NCBI RefSeq assembly: GCF_020217185.1
Contig: NZ_JAIWNX010000114.1
Location: forward strand, 1-10,000
DNA: 10,000 bases
From: Asticcacaulis sp.
Lineage (GTDB): Bacteria > Pseudomonadota > Alphaproteobacteria > Caulobacterales > Caulobacteraceae
Direction: 5' to 3'
Shown here: positions 7,729 to 10,000 of the stretch, in pieces
Layout of the letters: each line of letters opens with the position of its first letter
Numbering within the stretch: position 1 is the first letter of the stretch
Program-made: the position numbers and the translations under genes
The notes under the pieces: generated by a model
Seen by the model: the letters and a program-made list of their open reading frames with translations, nothing else
Told to the model about the DNA's origin: nothing
Database searches by the model: none

Positions 7729-8653
7729 AAAAATCTGGTTCAACGGTGAACTCAAGGCGTGGGAGGACACCAAGGTCCACGTCATGACCCACGCCCTGCA
7801 CTATGGCACCTCGGTGTTTGAGGGCGTGCGCGCCTACGACACGCCAAAGGGCCCGGCGGTGTTCCGCCTGACCGAACACACCCAGCGCCTGCTCGATTCG
7901 GCCCGCATCTATCACATGCCGGTCCCCTACACGCTGCAACAGATCAACGACGCCTGTAAGGAAACCCTGCGCGTCAACGGCCTGAAATCCGCCTATCTGC
8001 GCCCGATTGCCTTCCTGGGCGAATGCGGCATGGGCGTGACGCCGAAGCCGGAAAACGTCCGCGTCGATGTCGCCATCGCCGCCTTCCCGTGGGGCGCTTA
8101 TCTGGGCGACGAAGGCCTGACCAAGGGCGTCGATGTCATCGTCTCCTCGTGGAACCGCGCCGCGCCGAACACCATCCCCGTCATGGCCAAGGCCGGCGGC
8201 AACTATCTGTCGTCCTACCTGATCGGCCGCGAAGCGCGCTCGAAGGGCTATGTCGAAGGTCTGGGCCTCGGCGTCGATGGGCGTCTGTCGGAAGGGGCCG
8301 GTGAGAACCTGTTCCTGATGATGGGCGGTAAAATCTACACCCCGCCGGTCTCGGCCTCCATTCTGGGCGGCATCACGCGCAACACCGTGCTGACGCTCGC
8401 CCGCGAAGAGGGCATCGAGATCATCGAGCAGGACCTGCCGCGCGAAATGCTCTACCTCGCCGACGAAGTGTTCATGACCGGTACGGCGGCGGAAATCACG
8501 CCGATCCGCACCATCGACGACATTCCGACCCGTGAAAACGGCCCCGGCCCGATCACCAAGCTGCTGCAGGCCCGTTTCCACGGCCTGTTTAATGGAACCA
8601 CCGAAGACCGCTGGGGCTGGCTCGACTATGTCGATGCCAAGACGCCAGCTTAA
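7712..8653 (+). CDS. ilvE: Branched-chain amino acid aminotransferase
   Basis: A PLP fold-type IV enzyme that transfers the amino group of glutamate to the keto acids of Val, Ile and Leu, the last step for all three. Its 313 residues align along their length with E. coli IlvE (309). Motifs are IWFNGE (8-13), HALHYGTSVFEGVRAY (27-42), AAFPWGAYLG (123-132), SSWNRAAPNTIP (145-156), PLP lysine K160 in AKAGGNYLSS, SEGAGENLF (193-201), GITRNT (220-225) and DEVFMTGTAAEITP (251-264). ATG 7712 overlaps the leuA end by 17 nt, with GAGAA just upstream (7702-7706), so it is probably coupled to leuA. It ends the tightly packed ilvG-ilvM-leuA-ilvE block. Confidence 0.97.
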   Translation: MKPLAEKIWFNGELKAWEDTKVHVMTHALHYGTSVFEGVRAYDTPKGPAVFRLTEHTQRLLDSARIYHMPVPYTLQQINDACKETLRVNGLKSAYLRPIAFLGECGMGVTPKPENVRVDVAIAAFPWGAYLGDEGLTKGVDVIVSSWNRAAPNTIPVMAKAGGNYLSSYLIGREARSKGYVEGLGLGVDGRLSEGAGENLFLMMGGKIYTPPVSASILGGITRNTVLTLAREEGIEIIEQDLPREMLYLADEVFMTGTAAEITPIRTIDDIPTRENGPGPITKLLQARFHGLFNGTTEDRWGWLDYVDAKTPA

Positions 8654-8666
8654 CCAGAGCTTTCGT

Positions 8667-8682
8667 CGGCTCAGTTGAGCCG
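8667..8682 (+). terminator. Small hairpin after ilvE, possible weak terminator
   Basis: CGGCTCA (8667-8673) pairs with TGAGCCG (8676-8682) 14 nt after the ilvE stop codon. The only T-rich stretch (TCTTTT, near 8697-8702) is about 15 nt downstream, too far for a standard intrinsic terminator. It may end the operon, or may act only as an RNA stabiliser if transcription continues into leuC. Confidence 0.35.
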
Positions 8683-8707
8683 CCGTATTGCTCTAATCTT
8701 TTATAAC

Positions 8708-8753
8708 GCCTCATGTTTTTCCGAAAAGTGGCCACCACTTTTCGGCATGAGGC
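8708..8753. repeat. Palindromic intergenic element (CCGAAAAGTGG type)
   Basis: A near-perfect two-part hairpin: GCCTCATG (8708-8715) with CATGAGGC (8746-8753), then a 5-T bulge, then CCGAAAAGTGG (8721-8731) with CCACTTTTCGG (8735-8745) around a 3-nt loop. From memory, CCACTTTTCGG palindromes are common between genes in alphaproteobacteria, so I read it as one copy of a dispersed REP-like repeat. No T-run follows on either strand. Confidence 0.65.
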
Positions 8754-8780
8754 TAAAATCGCCTTTCCGGTATCGAAAAG

Positions 8781-8926
8781 GCCCCCACCACCATCTGCGC
8801 CCTGCGGGCTTGATGGTCCCCCTCCCCGGCACGCCGGGGAGGTATGAACATGACCCGATCATACCTCCCCAACTCGCTTGGGGAGGGGGACCGCACGAAG
8901 CGTAGCTGAGATGCGGTGGTGGGGGC
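8781..8926. repeat. GC-rich compound palindromic element, MITE/REP-like
   Basis: A nested set of inverted repeats about 146 bp long. The outer 12-bp arms GCCCCCACCACC (8781-8792) and GGTGGTGGGGGC (8915-8926) enclose a 13-bp pair, GGTCCCCCTCCCC (8815-8827) with 8880-8892. Inside are overlapping hairpins that cannot all form at once: 8824-8830 with 8833-8839, 8836-8847 with 8859-8870, and 8867-8872 with 8878-8883. There is no ORF worth calling and no transposase. The architecture fits a non-coding mobile repeat of the C-rich kind seen in Caulobacter-like genomes; copy number elsewhere is unknown. Confidence 0.6.
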
Positions 8927-8977
8927 TTTGCAGGTCCCGCGAAAGACGCATGTAACTGAGGCTCTAGGACGACCATC

Positions 8978-10000
8978 ATGTCAAAACCCAAATCATTGTT
9001 CGAGAAGGTGTGGGAACGCCACATCGTTGAGGAAGAAGGCGCGGACAAGCCCGCCGTCCTCTACATCGACCTGCATCTGGTTCATGAGGTGACCAGCCCT
9101 CAGGCCTTTTCCGAGCTGGATGCGCGCGGCCTGAAGGTCCGTCGTCCCGATCGCACCTTTGCCACGCTCGATCACTCGATCCCGACACTGGCCCCCGATG
9201 CCGATGGCAACCGCCCCTATGTGACGGCGCAGGCCAAAAAGCAGGTCGAAACGCTTGAGGCCAATGCCGCCAAAAACGGTCTGCGCCTGTTCGGCTATGA
9301 GGCCGAAAACCGCGGCGTCGTCCACGTCATCGGGCCGGAAATGGGCCTGACCCAGCCGGGCTTTACGGTCGTTTGCGGCGACTCGCACACCTCGACCCAC
9401 GGCGCCTTTGGCTGCATCGCCTTCGGTATCGGCACCTCGGAAGTCGGCCACGTTCTGGCCACCCAGTGCCTCGCTCAGCGTAAGCCCAAGACCATGCGCA
9501 TCAACATCACCGGCGCGCTGCAACCGGGTGTGACGGGCAAGGACGTGGCGCTGACCGTCATCAACACGCTGGGCTTCTCCGGCGGCACGGGCTACGCGCT
9601 CGAATATGCCGGGCCGGTCATCGAAGCGCTCGACATGGAAGGCCGCATGACGGTCTGTAACCTGTCGATCGAAGCGGGTGCCCGCTGCGGCATGATCGCC
9701 CCTGACCAGAAGACGGTCGAGTGGCTGCGCGGCCGCGAATACGTGCCGCAAGGCGCGGCCTTTGACGAAGCCGCCGCTCATTGGCTGACGCTGAAGTCCG
9801 ACGACGGCGCCGTGTTTGATAAGGAAATCACCATCGACGGTTCGGCGATTGAGCCGATGGCCACCTGGGGCACCTCGCCCGATCAGGGTGCGCCCATCGT
9901 CAAGGGCGTGCCCGTGGCCGCCAATGAAGACGAAGAACGCGCGCTGAAATATATGGGCTTCACCGGCGGCGAGGCCCGCGAGGTGGAGAAGGTCGATGTG
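8978..10000 (+). CDS. leuC: 3-isopropylmalate dehydratase large subunit, 3' end cut
   Basis: With LeuD this aconitase-family enzyme isomerises 2- to 3-isopropylmalate in leucine synthesis. ATG 8978 has AGGA (8966-8969) 8 nt upstream. The frame runs for exactly 341 codons to the right edge, against a usual 465-470. The N-terminus SLFEKVWERHIV, then LYIDLHLVHEVTSPQAF, the TLDHSIPT histidine motif, HVIGPEMGLTQPGFTVVCGDSHTSTHGAFG (split over about residues 116-145) and GTSEVGHVLATQ are diagnostic of LeuC rather than aconitase. The three cysteines that hold the 4Fe-4S cluster lie in the missing C-terminal part, starting just past the edge. leuD and leuB may follow outside the window. Confidence 0.96.
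   Translation, partial: MSKPKSLFEKVWERHIVEEEGADKPAVLYIDLHLVHEVTSPQAFSELDARGLKVRRPDRTFATLDHSIPTLAPDADGNRPYVTAQAKKQVETLEANAAKNGLRLFGYEAENRGVVHVIGPEMGLTQPGFTVVCGDSHTSTHGAFGCIAFGIGTSEVGHVLATQCLAQRKPKTMRINITGALQPGVTGKDVALTVINTLGFSGGTGYALEYAGPVIEALDMEGRMTVCNLSIEAGARCGMIAPDQKTVEWLRGREYVPQGAAFDEAAAHWLTLKSDDGAVFDKEITIDGSAIEPMATWGTSPDQGAPIVKGVPVAANEDEERALKYMGFTGGEAREVEKVDV

Larger units (their letters stand above)
8654..8977. other. ilvE-leuC spacer made mostly of palindromes
   Basis: This 324-bp gap holds a small hairpin, the CCGAAAAGTGG palindrome and the GC-rich compound repeat listed separately. Only the last 50 bp or so before leuC is free of strong secondary structure. TATAAC at 8702-8707 resembles a -10 box but has no matching -35 box. 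It is unclear whether leuC is read from the upstream operon or from its own promoter. Confidence 0.55.

Noticed and set aside
7568-8581. Minus-strand open frame of 337 codons
   Set aside because: Antisense to ilvE and the end of leuA; both sense genes have full-length family matches, so this is a shadow.
8675-8905. 76-codon plus-strand frame in the ilvE-leuC spacer
   Set aside because: It is made almost entirely of palindromic repeat sequence, has no ribosome site and shows no protein-like composition.
8993-9781. Minus-strand open frame of 262 codons
   Set aside because: Antisense to leuC, whose motifs are diagnostic; no independent support.

Overview
The window is a branched-chain amino acid (Ile/Val/Leu) biosynthesis locus from a GC-rich alphaproteobacterium. 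The IlvD, IlvE and LeuC proteins look alphaproteobacterial, and GC-rich palindromic intergenic repeats of the kind seen in Caulobacter-like genomes are present. My best guess is the Caulobacterales (a Caulobacter or Asticcacaulis relative). That placement is inference, not proof.

Layout: ilvD (dihydroxy-acid dehydratase) lies on the minus strand and is cut by the left edge (1-1685). A roughly 375 bp AT-rich intergenic region separates it from a plus-strand operon. The operon opens with what reads as a complete transcription attenuator. It has a short leader ORF (about 2061-2207) with 12 Ile/Val/Leu codons in a 15-codon run, a long pause hairpin (2160-2204), a competing antiterminator pairing (2198-2204 with 2248-2254) and an intrinsic terminator ending in six T (2247-2275). 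Next come a 178-aa protein that looks like a solitary C-terminal domain of the IlvD/Edd family (2340-2876), ilvC (2939-3940), a 248-bp spacer with three large hairpins, and the acetolactate synthase pair ilvG (4189-5877) and ilvM (5855-6136). The operon continues with leuA (6145-7728) and ilvE (7712-8653). A 324-bp spacer full of palindromic repeats then precedes leuC (8978 to the right edge, incomplete).

The genes work together. IlvGM makes acetolactate or acetohydroxybutyrate, IlvC isomerises and reduces it, and the divergent IlvD dehydrates the diol. IlvE aminates the keto acids to Val, Ile and Leu. LeuA and LeuC divert ketoisovalerate into the leucine branch. A leader that tests for Ile, Val and Leu together fits an operon feeding all three products.

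The two points most worth following up are the attenuator and the lone IlvD-like C-terminal domain behind it. That domain has lost the residues equivalent to the catalytic Ser and a metal-binding Glu of the full enzyme, yet it is kept as an intact first structural gene of the pathway operon. I saw no tRNA, rRNA, CRISPR, transposase or phage gene.
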